64,000 bases of DNA, from NCBI RefSeq assembly GCF_001423945.1, contig NZ_LMPU01000001.1, positions 518,373-582,372 of the forward strand, read 5' to 3'. Below the pieces are notes generated by a model that was given only the letters and a program-made list of their open reading frames with translations, was not told the origin of the DNA and did no database searches. The position numbers and the translations under genes were made by a program. Position 1 is the stretch's first letter. Each line of letters starts with the position of its first letter. Of the stretch, positions 18,964 through 26,997 are shown piece after piece. Origin of the DNA: Pedobacter sp. Leaf194. Lineage in GTDB: Bacteria > Bacteroidota > Bacteroidia > Sphingobacteriales > Sphingobacteriaceae.

Positions 18964-18999
18964 ATATTTAAACTATCGGAAAACTATTTTTTAAAATAT

Positions 19000-19029
19000 T
19001 TTCGTTTTTCGAAATTCTTTATATTTTTG
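19000..19029 (+). promoter_or_regulatory. trp operon promoter
   Basis: -7 box TATTTTTG (19022-19029) matches TAnnTTTG. A weaker -33 TTTTCG lies around 19000-19004 with a 17-base spacer. Transcription would begin near 19033, just ahead of the leader-peptide ATG. Confidence 0.62.
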
Positions 19030-19036
19030 TCACTCA

Positions 19037-19105
19037 ATGATCAACAATATACATACATGGCTTTGGCAAGGTAATTCAAAAAAGAATTGCGCCGGCTGCG
19101 TATGA
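19037..19105 (+). CDS. trpL: trp operon leader peptide (22 aa, Trp-Leu-Trp)
   Basis: A 22-codon frame, MINNIHTWLWQG..., ending TGA at 19103-19105, with two Trp codons (TGG 19058-19060 and 19064-19066) separated by one Leu codon. Trp is rare, so two in 22 codons directly upstream of trpE and ahead of a terminator is the signature of a transcription-attenuation leader. No Shine-Dalgarno is seen. The predicted transcription start is only a few bases upstream, so translation may be leaderless. The stop codon lies just beyond the antiterminator strand 19089-19097, which places a terminating ribosome over it. Confidence 0.82.
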   Translation: MINNIHTWLWQGNSKKNCAGCV

Positions 19106-19177
19106 GGAAATATTTTTATCAACCTAAACCTTAAAGAACCATTAAAGCCCGGCGTAGAACCACACGCCGGGCTTTTT
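19089..19177 (+). promoter_or_regulatory. trp attenuator: antiterminator and terminator
   Basis: Terminator: 12-bp GC-rich stem 19144-19155 with 19164-19175 (core AAGCCCGGCGT/ACGCCGGGCTT), 8-base loop, T-rich tail to 19177. Antiterminator: GCGCCGG (19089-19095) can pair with CCGGCGT (19149-19155), one G-U, and after one bulged base CT (19096-19097) with AG (19146-19147), destroying the terminator. A third hairpin, AATTC (19073-19077) with GAATT (19084-19088) extended by GG/GC pairs, would hold back the antiterminator strand when ribosomes do not stall. A ribosome stalled at the Trp codons would block that hairpin and favour read-through into trpE. Confidence 0.82.
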
Positions 19178-19211
19178 ATTTATCATGATTTAACAAAAGG
19201 AGAAATTGTTT

Positions 19212-19240
19212 ACCTGAACCGCCGGGACAGGTGGTCGGTT
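19212..19240 (+). other. structured segment before trpE
   Basis: Two interleaved complementary pairs are visible: ACCTG (19212-19216) with CAGGT (19228-19232), and AACCG (19217-19221) with CGGTT (19236-19240), the arrangement of an H-type pseudoknot. A competing simple hairpin ACCGCC/GGTGGT is also possible. An AAGGAG at 19197-19202 lies too far from the trpE ATG (19263) to serve it. Role unknown; it could modulate trpE translation. Confidence 0.35.
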
Positions 19241-19262
19241 ATCCCCCAAAATACGAATAGTA

Positions 19263-20660
19263 ATGTTTAAAATTAATACCACCTATAAAAAATTACTCGC
19301 CGATACTACAACACCGGTAAGCATTTATTTACGCTTACGCGATGTTTACCCAAACAGCATTTTACTCGAAAGTTCTGACTACCACAGTCGCGAAAATTCG
19401 ATGAGTTTTGTTTGCGCAGATCCGGTTGCGGGCATTATTTTACGGGGCTCGCGGCTTGAAAGTTATTTTCCTGATGGCTCAGTGGAAATTACTGAAAGTG
19501 AGGATTTAACGGAGCAGATTTCTGCCTTTAAAGATAAATTTAAGGAAACAGAAATTCCTGAAATTAAATTTATAACAAGTGGTTTATTCGGGTACTTTAC
19601 CTGGAATGCCGTACAGCATTTTGAAGATATTAAATTTACTTCCGAAACGCCCGAAGGTGAGGAAATACCTGAAATGCAGTACCATTTGTACCGTTACATC
19701 ATTGCTATCGATCATTTTAAGAATGAGATAACCTTGTTCGAAAACGCTTTCGACGGTGAAGAAAAAGGTGGACTTGAAAAAATGGAATACCTGATTCAAA
19801 ATAAAAACTATCCAGAATACAAGTTTCAGATAAAAGGGGAAGAATCATCAAATTTAACTGATGAAGGTTTTATTCAACTGGTAGAGCGCCTTCAGAAACA
19901 CATTTACAGAGGTGATGTATTCCAGATTGTACCATCCAGGGCTTTTAAACAGGCCTTTACGGGCGATGAGTTTAATGTTTACCGTTGCCTGCGATCGATA
20001 AATCCTTCGCCGTATTTGTTCTATTTTGATTACGGGAACTTTAAGCTTTTTGGCTCATCGCCAGAAGCACAGATTACGATTAAGAACAATACAGCAAATA
20101 TTTTTCCTATTGCGGGAACCTTTAAACGTAGCGGTAATGATGTTGAAGACGCCGAGCAAGCCAGGAAACTGGAACAAGATCCGAAAGAAAGTGCGGAGCA
20201 TGTAATGCTTGTGGATTTGGCCAGAAACGATTTAAGCAGGCATTGCAACCGCGTTGAAGTTAAATCTTTTAAAGAAGTGCAATATTATTCGCATTTAATT
20301 CATTTGGTAAGTAAGGTGAGCGGGCATTTACAAGAGGATGTTAGTGCATTTAAGGTGGTGGCAGACACTTATCCTGCAGGAACTTTAAGTGGCGCACCAA
20401 AGTATAAAGCCATGCAGTTGATTGATGAAAATGAAAAGCTCGGGCGGAATTTTTATGCTGGTGCTATTGGTTTTATGGGTTTTAATGAAGATTTTAATCA
20501 CGCAATTATGATTAGAACTTTTATGAGCAAGAATAATGAGCTGCATTACCGGGCGGGTGCTGGAATTGTTGCAGATTCTGTTCCTGAAATGGAAATGCAG
20601 GAAGTTAATAATAAGATCGCCGCCTTACGCAAGGCAATTGAAATGGCGAAGGGTATTTAA
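19263..20660 (+). CDS. trpE: anthranilate synthase component I
   Basis: A 465-residue TrpE that makes anthranilate from chorismate, using ammonia from TrpG, the first committed step of tryptophan synthesis. The feedback-inhibition motif LLES (L34-S37) is present, so Trp inhibition is expected. The C-terminal chorismate-binding domain has VPSRAFKQ, SPSPYLFYFD, GSSPEAQI, FPIAGTFKRS, HVMLVDLARNDL, TYPAGTLSGAPK and YRAGAGIVADS. Length is normal for the short Bacteroidota form. Expression is probably controlled by the leader/attenuator upstream. trpG follows 27 bases downstream. Confidence 0.97.
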   Translation: MFKINTTYKKLLADTTTPVSIYLRLRDVYPNSILLESSDYHSRENSMSFVCADPVAGIILRGSRLESYFPDGSVEITESEDLTEQISAFKDKFKETEIPEIKFITSGLFGYFTWNAVQHFEDIKFTSETPEGEEIPEMQYHLYRYIIAIDHFKNEITLFENAFDGEEKGGLEKMEYLIQNKNYPEYKFQIKGEESSNLTDEGFIQLVERLQKHIYRGDVFQIVPSRAFKQAFTGDEFNVYRCLRSINPSPYLFYFDYGNFKLFGSSPEAQITIKNNTANIFPIAGTFKRSGNDVEDAEQARKLEQDPKESAEHVMLVDLARNDLSRHCNRVEVKSFKEVQYYSHLIHLVSKVSGHLQEDVSAFKVVADTYPAGTLSGAPKYKAMQLIDENEKLGRNFYAGAIGFMGFNEDFNHAIMIRTFMSKNNELHYRAGAGIVADSVPEMEMQEVNNKIAALRKAIEMAKGI

Positions 20661-20687
20661 GATTTAATTTACGAATTACGATTTATA

Positions 20688-21269
20688 ATGATTGATAATA
20701 AGAAAACGGTTCTCGTAATCGATAATTACGATAGCTTCACTTACAACCTGGTTCATTTAATTAATGAAGTTGGTTATGAAGCTGAAGTATGGAGAAACGA
20801 TAAATTCGAACTTGCCGATGTTGCGCAATATGATAAGATTTTACTTTCTCCCGGACCAGGAATACCCGAAGAGGCCGGATTGCTACTTGATGTTATTAAA
20901 ACTTATGCGCCTACAAAGAGTATTTTCGGGGTATGTTTGGGTCAGCAGGCAATTGCAGAGGTTTTTGGCGGGACGCTTTTAAATCTTGGTCGGCCGATGC
21001 ATGGCATTGCAACGCCCGTAACCGTAGTAGATGGCGATGAGTTTTTATTTTGGGAATGCCCGCAAACAATAAACGTTGGCAGGTACCATAGCTGGGTAGT
21101 TAGTAAAGATAATTTTCCAAGTTGCTTAAAAATTACAGCCAGAGACCACAAAAACGAAATTATGGCACTGCGACACGAAACGCTTGATGTTCGCGGGGTG
21201 CAATTTCACCCGGAGAGTGTGCTAACCGAGTTTGGAAAACAAATGATGGAGAATTGGTTAAGCTCTTAA
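20688..21269 (+). CDS. trpG: anthranilate synthase component II (glutamine amidotransferase)
   Basis: A 193-residue class I glutamine amidotransferase supplying ammonia to TrpE. The catalytic triad is visible: C83 in GVCLGQQ, H174 and E176 in VQFHPES. SPGPGIPEEAG forms the oxyanion region. Length is that of a stand-alone TrpG/PabA with no fused TrpD. Adjacent to trpE in the same direction, so it is assigned to tryptophan rather than folate, although dual use cannot be excluded. Confidence 0.95.
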   Translation: MIDNKKTVLVIDNYDSFTYNLVHLINEVGYEAEVWRNDKFELADVAQYDKILLSPGPGIPEEAGLLLDVIKTYAPTKSIFGVCLGQQAIAEVFGGTLLNLGRPMHGIATPVTVVDGDEFLFWECPQTINVGRYHSWVVSKDNFPSCLKITARDHKNEIMALRHETLDVRGVQFHPESVLTEFGKQMMENWLSS

Positions 21270-21277
21270 AAAAAACA

Positions 21278-21337
21278 TCACTGTGGAAAAAAAAAGCGTC
21301 TTTCTAACGAACGGATTGCTTCGAACTTTCACTGTGG
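21278..21337 (+). repeat. 9-bp direct repeat between trpG and trpC
   Basis: TCACTGTGG occurs exactly at 21278-21286 and 21329-21337, 51 bases apart, within the short non-coding spacer where trpD would be expected in many Bacteroidota trp operons. The sequence between (GAACGGATTGCTTCGAA) contains a small inverted pair. It could be an old target-site duplication or a deletion scar. Confidence 0.5.
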
Positions 21338-21353
21338 TTAGTAATTATTAACT

Positions 21354-22136
21354 ATGAATATCTTAGATAAAATCGTACTGCGCAAGCAGCAAGAAGTTGC
21401 AGATGCAAAGGCATTAGTTTCAGTTAAGGATTTGGAGGAATCTATCTACTTTCAGAGGAAACCATATTCTTTTAAAGAATTTTTGCTAGCTGATGATAGA
21501 ACCGGAATTATTGCCGAATTTAAGCGTCGTTCGCCTTCTAAAGGATTAATTAACGGCGTGGCCGATGTTGCCGAGGTTACACAGGCCTACAATAACGCTG
21601 GTGCATCTGCACTTTCTGTTTTAACTGACATAGATTTTTTCGGTGGCAAAACGGATGATATTCTTGGTGCGAGAGCGTCAAATAACATCCCCATTCTTCG
21701 TAAAGATTTTATGATTGATGAATACCAGATTCTGGAAGCTAAAGCTTGGGGTGCTGATATTATTTTATTAATTGCCTCGATTTTAACGCCACAACAAATA
21801 AAAGATTTCGGAAAGTTTGCGCAAAGCCTTGGCTTAAATGTATTGCTCGAAGTGCATAATCTTGAGGAGCTTGAAAGGAGTATTTGTCCGAATTTAGATG
21901 CCATTGGTGTGAATAACAGAAATCTCGGTGATTTTACCGTTAACATTCAAACATCATTTGATTTGGTTGACAGAATTCCAGATGAGTTTTTGAAAATCTC
22001 GGAGAGTGCGATTAGTAATCCTAAAACCATTAAGGAATTGAAAGCTGCAAGTTTTAATGGCTTTCTTATTGGCGAAAACTTCATGAAAACAGCGAATCCA
22101 GGGGCTGCAATGGAAGATTTTGTAAGAGCGCTTTAG
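21354..22136 (+). CDS. trpC: indole-3-glycerol phosphate synthase
   Basis: A 260-residue single-domain TIM barrel that closes the indole ring (CdRP to indole-3-glycerol phosphate). Expected motifs: AEFKRRSPSKG (catalytic lysine near K57), SVLTDIDFFGG, LRKDFMIDEYQI, DIILLI, GVNNRNLGDFTVN, SESAIS and FLIGENFM. No fused TrpF domain. In the same direction as trpEG after an 84-base gap without trpD. The operon stops here, and a tandem repeat array follows in place of trpF/B/A. Confidence 0.97.
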   Translation: MNILDKIVLRKQQEVADAKALVSVKDLEESIYFQRKPYSFKEFLLADDRTGIIAEFKRRSPSKGLINGVADVAEVTQAYNNAGASALSVLTDIDFFGGKTDDILGARASNNIPILRKDFMIDEYQILEAKAWGADIILLIASILTPQQIKDFGKFAQSLGLNVLLEVHNLEELERSICPNLDAIGVNNRNLGDFTVNIQTSFDLVDRIPDEFLKISESAISNPKTIKELKAASFNGFLIGENFMKTANPGAAMEDFVRAL

Positions 22137-22156
22137 AGTTCCTTTTTGCGACAGGT

Positions 22157-22430
22157 TTTTTGCCGCAGAACTAGAAAAATCCGGTAGGTGAACTTTTATT
22201 TCGATTGTTGAGGTTTGTTTGCCAAAGAAACACAGAAATCAGGTGGGTTTGGGAAGGCTTGTTTATAAGTTTTTATTTCGATTGTTGAGGTTTGTTTGCC
22301 ACAGAAACACAGAAATCAGATGGGCTTGAGAAGGCTTGTTTATGAGTTTTTTATTTCTGGTTGAAGTTTGTTTGACATAGAAATACGGAAGGACCGGGAA
22401 TCAAGTGGGCTTGGGAAGGCTTCTTCTCAG
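22157..22430. repeat. 77-bp tandem repeat with CACAGA core (array B)
   Basis: Two nearly identical units (TCGATTGTTGAGG at 22201 and 22278) and a third, diverged, whose matching GCC/GAC falls at 22374. The period is 77 then 76 bases. Each contains TTTGTTTGCCACAGAAACAC followed by AGAAATCAG, a variable G-rich stretch and GAAGGCTT. A more diverged fragment starts at 22157 (TTTTTTGCCGCAGAAC). The core matches arrays C and D at 34-35 kb. The remaining spacer to 22650 shows nothing recognisable. Confidence 0.85.
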
Positions 22431-22653
22431 AACCGTTCGATCAAAATTGCTTTGTTTCAGAAACAAAAGAGTAATCGAACTTACCATTATTTGTAAAGCA
22501 TTATTATTTACTTATTGAGAACTTTGTTTAGTGGCGGGCTTTGTGTAAAAACCGTGCTTTAATAATTGCATCTCTTACATTTCGGCTTAGTCAAGCGAAA
22601 CTTTTATTACACGAGCATGGTTTGTAAATGGAATTACACATTCGCAAATTTCG

Positions 22654-22661
22654 TATATTTG
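22654..22661 (+). promoter_or_regulatory. -7 box of hflX
   Basis: TATATTTG matches TAnnTTTG ten bases before the ATG at 22672. No TTTG is found at the usual -33 distance. The transcript would have a very short leader. Confidence 0.45.
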
Positions 22662-22671
22662 CTTTAATTAC

Positions 22672-23862
22672 ATGGGAAAACAAAAATTTTATGATACTGC
22701 GATAAAGCAGGAGCGGGCCATTTTGGTGGGTGTAATTACACCTGGTGAAAAGGAAGAGCAAACTAAGGAATATTTAGATGAGTTAGCCTTTTTGGTTGAA
22801 ACAGCTGGTGGGATGGTTGAAAAAAACTTTACTCAAAAAATGCTGAAGCCGGAACGTGCAACTTTTGTGGGTACAGGAAAGCTTGAAGAAATAAAGGCTT
22901 ATGTGAAATCGGAAGAGATTGATACCGTTGTGTTTGATGATGAATTGTCGCCCTCGCAGCTTAGAAATATAGATAGAGAGCTCGGTGTTAAGGTTTTAGA
23001 CAGAAGCAATTTAATTCTGGATATTTTTGCCAGCAGAGCCCAAACTGCACAGGCTAAAACGCAAGTTGAATTGGCTCAACTGCAATATGTTTTGCCGCGA
23101 TTAACGGGTATGTGGACGCACTTGGAACGTCAGAAGGGTGGTATTGGTATGCGTGGACCAGGTGAAACGCAGATTGAAAGTGATAGACGGATAATTTTAA
23201 ATAAAATCTCTTTGTTAAAAGAGCGCCTCAGAAATATCGACAAGCAGAACGAAACGCAACGTAAAAATCGAGGCGAATTAATTCGTGTAGCACTTGTAGG
23301 CTATACGAACGTTGGCAAATCGACTATTATGAACATGCTCTCGAAATCGGAAGTGTTTGCTGAAAATAAGCTTTTTGCTACGCTCGATACTACTGTTCGT
23401 AAAGTGGTGATTGAAAATCTGCCGTTCCTTTTGTCTGATACGGTTGGTTTCATTCGAAAATTACCTCATCATCTTGTAGAATGTTTCAAATCTACGCTGG
23501 ATGAGGTTCGTGAAGCCGATATCCTGATCCACGTTGTTGATGTTTCGCATCCAAACTTTGAAGATCAGATTCATATCGTAAACGAAACCTTAAAAGACAT
23601 TGGCGCAATTGATAAAGACATGATTTTAGTGTTTAATAAAATTGATGCTTATGTTTCGCCGGAGGTTGAAGATGAAGACGGCGATGGAAAACTCACCATC
23701 GAAGATTTTAAAAAAAGCTGGATGAGTCACGGCAAAGTACCGGTTTTGTTCATTTCGGCCACGGAGCGTGAAAATATAGAGGAGTTTAAAACATTATTGT
23801 ACGATAAGGTAAAGGCTGCACACGTGGCGAGATATCCGTATGATAGTAATTTGTTATATTAG
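22672..23862 (+). CDS. hflX: ribosome-associated GTPase HflX
   Basis: A 396-residue HflX that splits or rescues stalled ribosomes. The N-terminal nucleotide-binding and coiled-coil domain is followed by the family signature RGPGETQIE (~161-169) and the G domain: G1 GYTNVGKST (210-218), G3 DTVGF, G4 NKID, G5 SATERENIEE. Length is typical. A short acidic insertion EVEDEDGDGK lies after G4. rbfA follows after 49 bases in the same direction, so two ribosome-related genes are neighbours. Confidence 0.96.
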   Translation: MGKQKFYDTAIKQERAILVGVITPGEKEEQTKEYLDELAFLVETAGGMVEKNFTQKMLKPERATFVGTGKLEEIKAYVKSEEIDTVVFDDELSPSQLRNIDRELGVKVLDRSNLILDIFASRAQTAQAKTQVELAQLQYVLPRLTGMWTHLERQKGGIGMRGPGETQIESDRRIILNKISLLKERLRNIDKQNETQRKNRGELIRVALVGYTNVGKSTIMNMLSKSEVFAENKLFATLDTTVRKVVIENLPFLLSDTVGFIRKLPHHLVECFKSTLDEVREADILIHVVDVSHPNFEDQIHIVNETLKDIGAIDKDMILVFNKIDAYVSPEVEDEDGDGKLTIEDFKKSWMSHGKVPVLFISATERENIEEFKTLLYDKVKAAHVARYPYDSNLLY

Positions 23863-23911
23863 CTAATTAACGTCGTTGCAGGCTAGCAGGCAATTGGCGA
23901 AATAAAATATT

Positions 23912-24292
23912 ATGGAAAGTAAACGTCAGCAGAAATTTGCAGGAGTACTACAGGAAGAATTGGCACAGGTTTTTCAACGCGAAGGTGCATCGTTTTTACC
24001 AAATACACTGGTTACGATAACCCGTGTGCGGGTGTCGCCAGATTTGGCAGTTGCAAAGGTGTATTTAAGCTTTTTCAATACGAACAACACGACGCTTTCT
24101 ATTAATACTGTAAATGCCCACAGTGGCGAAATCAGGTATAAGTTAGGTTCCAGAATACGCCACCAGGTAAGGGTTGTACCCGAACTTACATTCTTTGTAG
24201 ATGATACAAATGAATATGTTGAACGCATGGATAGCCTTTTTGAAAAGATTGCTAAAGAACCTAGACAAAAAGAAGACGACACCGAAGAATAG
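23912..24292 (+). CDS. rbfA: 30S ribosome-binding factor RbfA
   Basis: A 126-residue KH-like protein that helps mature the 16S rRNA 5' end and is needed in the cold. The motif TRVRVSPDLAVAKVYLSFF and the later YKLGSRIRHQVRVVPELTFFVDDT fit RbfA well, as does length. The acidic tail KEPRQKEDDTEE is variable in the family. Sits between hflX and an M23-family gene. Confidence 0.93.
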   Translation: MESKRQQKFAGVLQEELAQVFQREGASFLPNTLVTITRVRVSPDLAVAKVYLSFFNTNNTTLSINTVNAHSGEIRYKLGSRIRHQVRVVPELTFFVDDTNEYVERMDSLFEKIAKEPRQKEDDTEE

Positions 24293-24316
24293 CTTCATAT
24301 TACTTTAAGATAATTA

Positions 24317-25003
24317 ATGAAAACTTTCGAAGAAGTAATCAGGGGCAACGCTTTTTTTATACAAAAGGTTGTCGATTTTGATAAAAACGCCGATAAACTT
24401 TTACCACTTGATTTTACCTCCAAAAATTGTGAATTAACTGATCAGATTCTTGATAACACGAATTTATTTTCCGCCTGGGTAGATGAAAAGCTTGCATCCG
24501 TGGGCGCCCGTTATGGTATTGGGGGGTATAACGAACATAGAACAATTTATTCGAGGAGTGCTCATTTCGATAGCGAAGCAGAGCCTCGCCGATTGCACCT
24601 TGGCGTAGATATTTGGGGGCCGGTTTTTACACCTGTTTATAATTTCTACCATGCAAAGGTTCATAGCTTTGCCAACAACAACAATTTTGGAGACTACGGC
24701 GCAACAATAATTCTCGCTTACAACATCGATGGTTTTGAATTCTATGCACTCTATGGCCATTTAAGCCTTGCCTCACTAAATGGTTTACAGGAAGGCACTG
24801 TTATCGCTGCCGGAGAAAAATTTGCTGAATTTGGTAACAAAGAAGAAAATGGATACTGGCCGCCGCACCTTCACTTTCAGATTATTTTAGACCTGGAACA
24901 TTTTAAAGGAGATTATCCCGGCGTTTGCAAATTTAGCGAGCGGGAAAAGTATCTGTCGAACTGCCCCGATCCAAACTTAATCCTCGAATATTCGTTTTAT
25001 TAA
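24317..25003 (+). CDS. M23 family metallopeptidase-like protein, no signal peptide
   Basis: A 228-residue protein with a lysostaphin-type M23 domain in the second half. Zinc and catalytic residues are visible: H94 and D98 (RRLHLGVDIW), H148 (LYGHLS) and H184/H186 (PPHLHFQI). M23 enzymes cut peptidoglycan cross-bridges. However, there is no N-terminal signal or membrane segment, so it may be cytoplasmic or exported another way, and the substrate is open. It follows rbfA by 24 bases and is probably co-transcribed. Confidence 0.83.
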   Translation: MKTFEEVIRGNAFFIQKVVDFDKNADKLLPLDFTSKNCELTDQILDNTNLFSAWVDEKLASVGARYGIGGYNEHRTIYSRSAHFDSEAEPRRLHLGVDIWGPVFTPVYNFYHAKVHSFANNNNFGDYGATIILAYNIDGFEFYALYGHLSLASLNGLQEGTVIAAGEKFAEFGNKEENGYWPPHLHFQIILDLEHFKGDYPGVCKFSEREKYLSNCPDPNLILEYSFY

Positions 25004-25042
25004 TCTAGGCTCGCTTTCAGCTTATTTTAGTAAATTAGAGTG

Positions 25043-25696
25043 ATGAAAAACTTAATAATTGTCGGTTTTGTTTTGTTTGGCAGCCTGGCAATGGCGCAGG
25101 TGCAGTTTAAGAGCGGGCCATCAGGTTTTGCTACTTTTCTAAAAAACAATACCATCTACCCACAATTTTCTAAACAAAACTGTATTCAGGGAACAGTAAA
25201 TGTAAGTTTCAAATTAGATAAGGGCGGCAAAGTATATTCGTCCAAAATAACACGTGGAATAATTTCTGATTTAGATGATGAAGCCCTTCGACTAGTGAGG
25301 ATGAGTAGCGGTAAATGGCAGGTTCCGGCCGGTTACGATACCACCATTTCTGTTGTTGTGCCAGTTAATTTTAAGTTGTCCGGGTATGATTGCGAAGGGA
25401 AAAGTAAAGCAGAAATAAAAGCATCAATTATTGCTTATGAAGCTGAAGAAGGCTTAACAAATGCGGTAATAAATTTTTATAAAAATAAGGATCAGGCAAA
25501 ACCTGGTCAGGAGGCGCAGATATTGGCCATAAAAACGCAGCTTGGTATTGATGATGAATATTTGGACGGGGTAATAAAAACCGGCTTAAAAAAAGTAAAA
25601 CAAGGTGATAGGCAAGGAGCCTGCGAAGATTTTAATCTTGTTAAAAATTTGGGAAGCGACAAAGCAGATGATTATCTTGCCAAATATTGTAAATAA
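25043..25696 (+). CDS. secreted TonB C-terminal-domain protein
   Basis: A 217-residue protein with a signal peptide (MKNLIIVGFVLFGSLAMAQ) and a TonB_C domain at ~25-115 (YPQFSKQNCIQGTVNVSFKL...KITRGI...VPVNFKLSG). The remaining ~100 residues are helical and unassigned. It lacks a membrane anchor or proline-rich span, so it is not a standard TonB. The frame opens with GTG at 25040, but ATG 25043 is the better start. The stop overlaps the next ATG by one base (TAATG), indicating coupling. Confidence 0.82.
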   Translation: MKNLIIVGFVLFGSLAMAQVQFKSGPSGFATFLKNNTIYPQFSKQNCIQGTVNVSFKLDKGGKVYSSKITRGIISDLDDEALRLVRMSSGKWQVPAGYDTTISVVVPVNFKLSGYDCEGKSKAEIKASIIAYEAEEGLTNAVINFYKNKDQAKPGQEAQILAIKTQLGIDDEYLDGVIKTGLKKVKQGDRQGACEDFNLVKNLGSDKADDYLAKYCK

Positions 25697-26085
25697 TGCG
25701 TTTAGTAATTCGAATTTTTGCCCTTCTTGATATTATAAGTATTTTTCTGCTTGCCAAGCCATTTTTCGAAATCGTTACGCATTTAAAAGAAATTCCAGAT
25801 CAGGTGTTATCGCAAGCCAGGGTTATCCTAACGTTACCCATGTTTGTGTCGCTTTTCGTCTCTGCAATTGGGCTAATGCTTTTTAAAAAATTCGGATTTA
25901 TAGCATATTACATTCAATTCCCATTTCGCTTAGTGGTGTGGGTGTTTTCCATCGGGTTTATAACCCTACTTCCAGAGCTGTTAAATCTAAGCCAGACCTG
26001 GTTCGACGTTTTATTTAAATTGTGCTTTATTGCCGAATTCTTCAGGCTATATTTCAGCATTCAGATACATCGAAAAACATTCTAA
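25696..26085 (+). CDS. unknown membrane protein (129 aa)
   Basis: A 129-residue protein with three to four hydrophobic segments (IFALLDIISIFLLA, ILTLPMFVSLFVSAIGLMLF, FRLVVWVFSIGFITLL, LCFIAEFFRLYF). I do not recognise a family. It is translationally coupled to the TonB_C protein upstream through a TAATG overlap. Its stop overlaps by four bases the stop of the convergent lipid-kinase gene. Confidence 0.75.
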   Translation: MRLVIRIFALLDIISIFLLAKPFFEIVTHLKEIPDQVLSQARVILTLPMFVSLFVSAIGLMLFKKFGFIAYYIQFPFRLVVWVFSIGFITLLPELLNLSQTWFDVLFKLCFIAEFFRLYFSIQIHRKTF

Positions 26086-26936
26086 ATGATAACCGAAATT
26101 GCGGCGGGTAAAATTTTCGCTTCAACATTGTTTAATTTGCCAATGTATTCTCCATCTACCTGAAAATGTGCTTTATGCTTTGAAAATATTTTTACGGATG
26201 AAGTTTGAAAGACCTCAATTTTTTTGGGGTTAAATGGCAATTTTGTTATCCAGATCTTAAGAATTTCCATGTAGGAATAATCCTTTACTAAAATTATTTC
26301 GAATAATTCATCATCCAGTTTCCCGTCGGGATTTATTTTTAAACCTGTTCCATACATCGTTGCGTTGGCAATGGCAACCATTGCTGCCTTCGATTTTACT
26401 GTTTCATCTTTAAGTTTTAACTCAACATCCATCCTTTTGTGGTTCCACAATGCATGCCAGGTGGCCTTTGCATAACCCCACATGCCGCGTTCGGGTAAGG
26501 TGTCAAATTTATTTACAAGGTAGGCGTTAAAGCCTAAATCTGCCAGATGGATGCAAATCTCCTCATTAATTTTAACCACATGAATTTTTTTAGGGGTACC
26601 TGTTTCAAGAAAATCCAGTGCTTCTGTAATGTCTGTCGGTATGCCTAATTCTTTGGCCATTCCATTTGCAGAACCTGCCGGAATTATGCCTATCGGCGTC
26701 TCCGAATTTAACAGGCATTCTGCAACAAGTTTTAGCGTCCCATCACCGCCAACAGCTACCACCTTATCGGGATGTGCACTAATTATTTTTTGCTTTATTT
26801 TTTCGATTGAACAATCTTCCGGTAACTCGAAAAGTTCAGTTTCGATTTGTTTTGTCTCGAAATGATTAGAAATTACTTCTTTGAGATTGATGTTGTGACT
26901 ACCCGAACCCGGGTTGATGATGAACAGTAATTTCAT
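26082..26936 (-). CDS. diacylglycerol/lipid kinase family protein
   Basis: A 284-residue YegS/BmrU-type lipid kinase. It shows the N-terminal FIINPGSGS, the catalytic GGDGT loop (63-67), GIIPAGSANGMAKELGIP and the C-terminal substrate-binding half with DGKLDDELFEI and FQVDGEYI. It probably phosphorylates diacylglycerol or a related lipid at the membrane. It is divergent from the App1-family phosphatase gene, which would run the reverse reaction. Its 3' end overlaps the convergent gene by four bases. Confidence 0.92.
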   Translation of the reverse strand: MKLLFIINPGSGSHNINLKEVISNHFETKQIETELFELPEDCSIEKIKQKIISAHPDKVVAVGGDGTLKLVAECLLNSETPIGIIPAGSANGMAKELGIPTDITEALDFLETGTPKKIHVVKINEEICIHLADLGFNAYLVNKFDTLPERGMWGYAKATWHALWNHKRMDVELKLKDETVKSKAAMVAIANATMYGTGLKINPDGKLDDELFEIILVKDYSYMEILKIWITKLPFNPKKIEVFQTSSVKIFSKHKAHFQVDGEYIGKLNNVEAKILPAAISVII

Positions 26937-26997
26937 GGTGGATGAACCTCTTTTGGTAACATCAAAACAACTTATTGTAAACTCTGTTTTAATTATA

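Noticed and set aside
19206..19217. TTG frame after AAGGAG as a second trp leader peptide
   Set aside because: It runs only three codons (M-F-T) before a stop and contains no Trp codon.
26914..26997. 28-residue extension of the App1-family protein
   Set aside because: It would overlap the start of the divergent lipid kinase gene and leave no room for a promoter.
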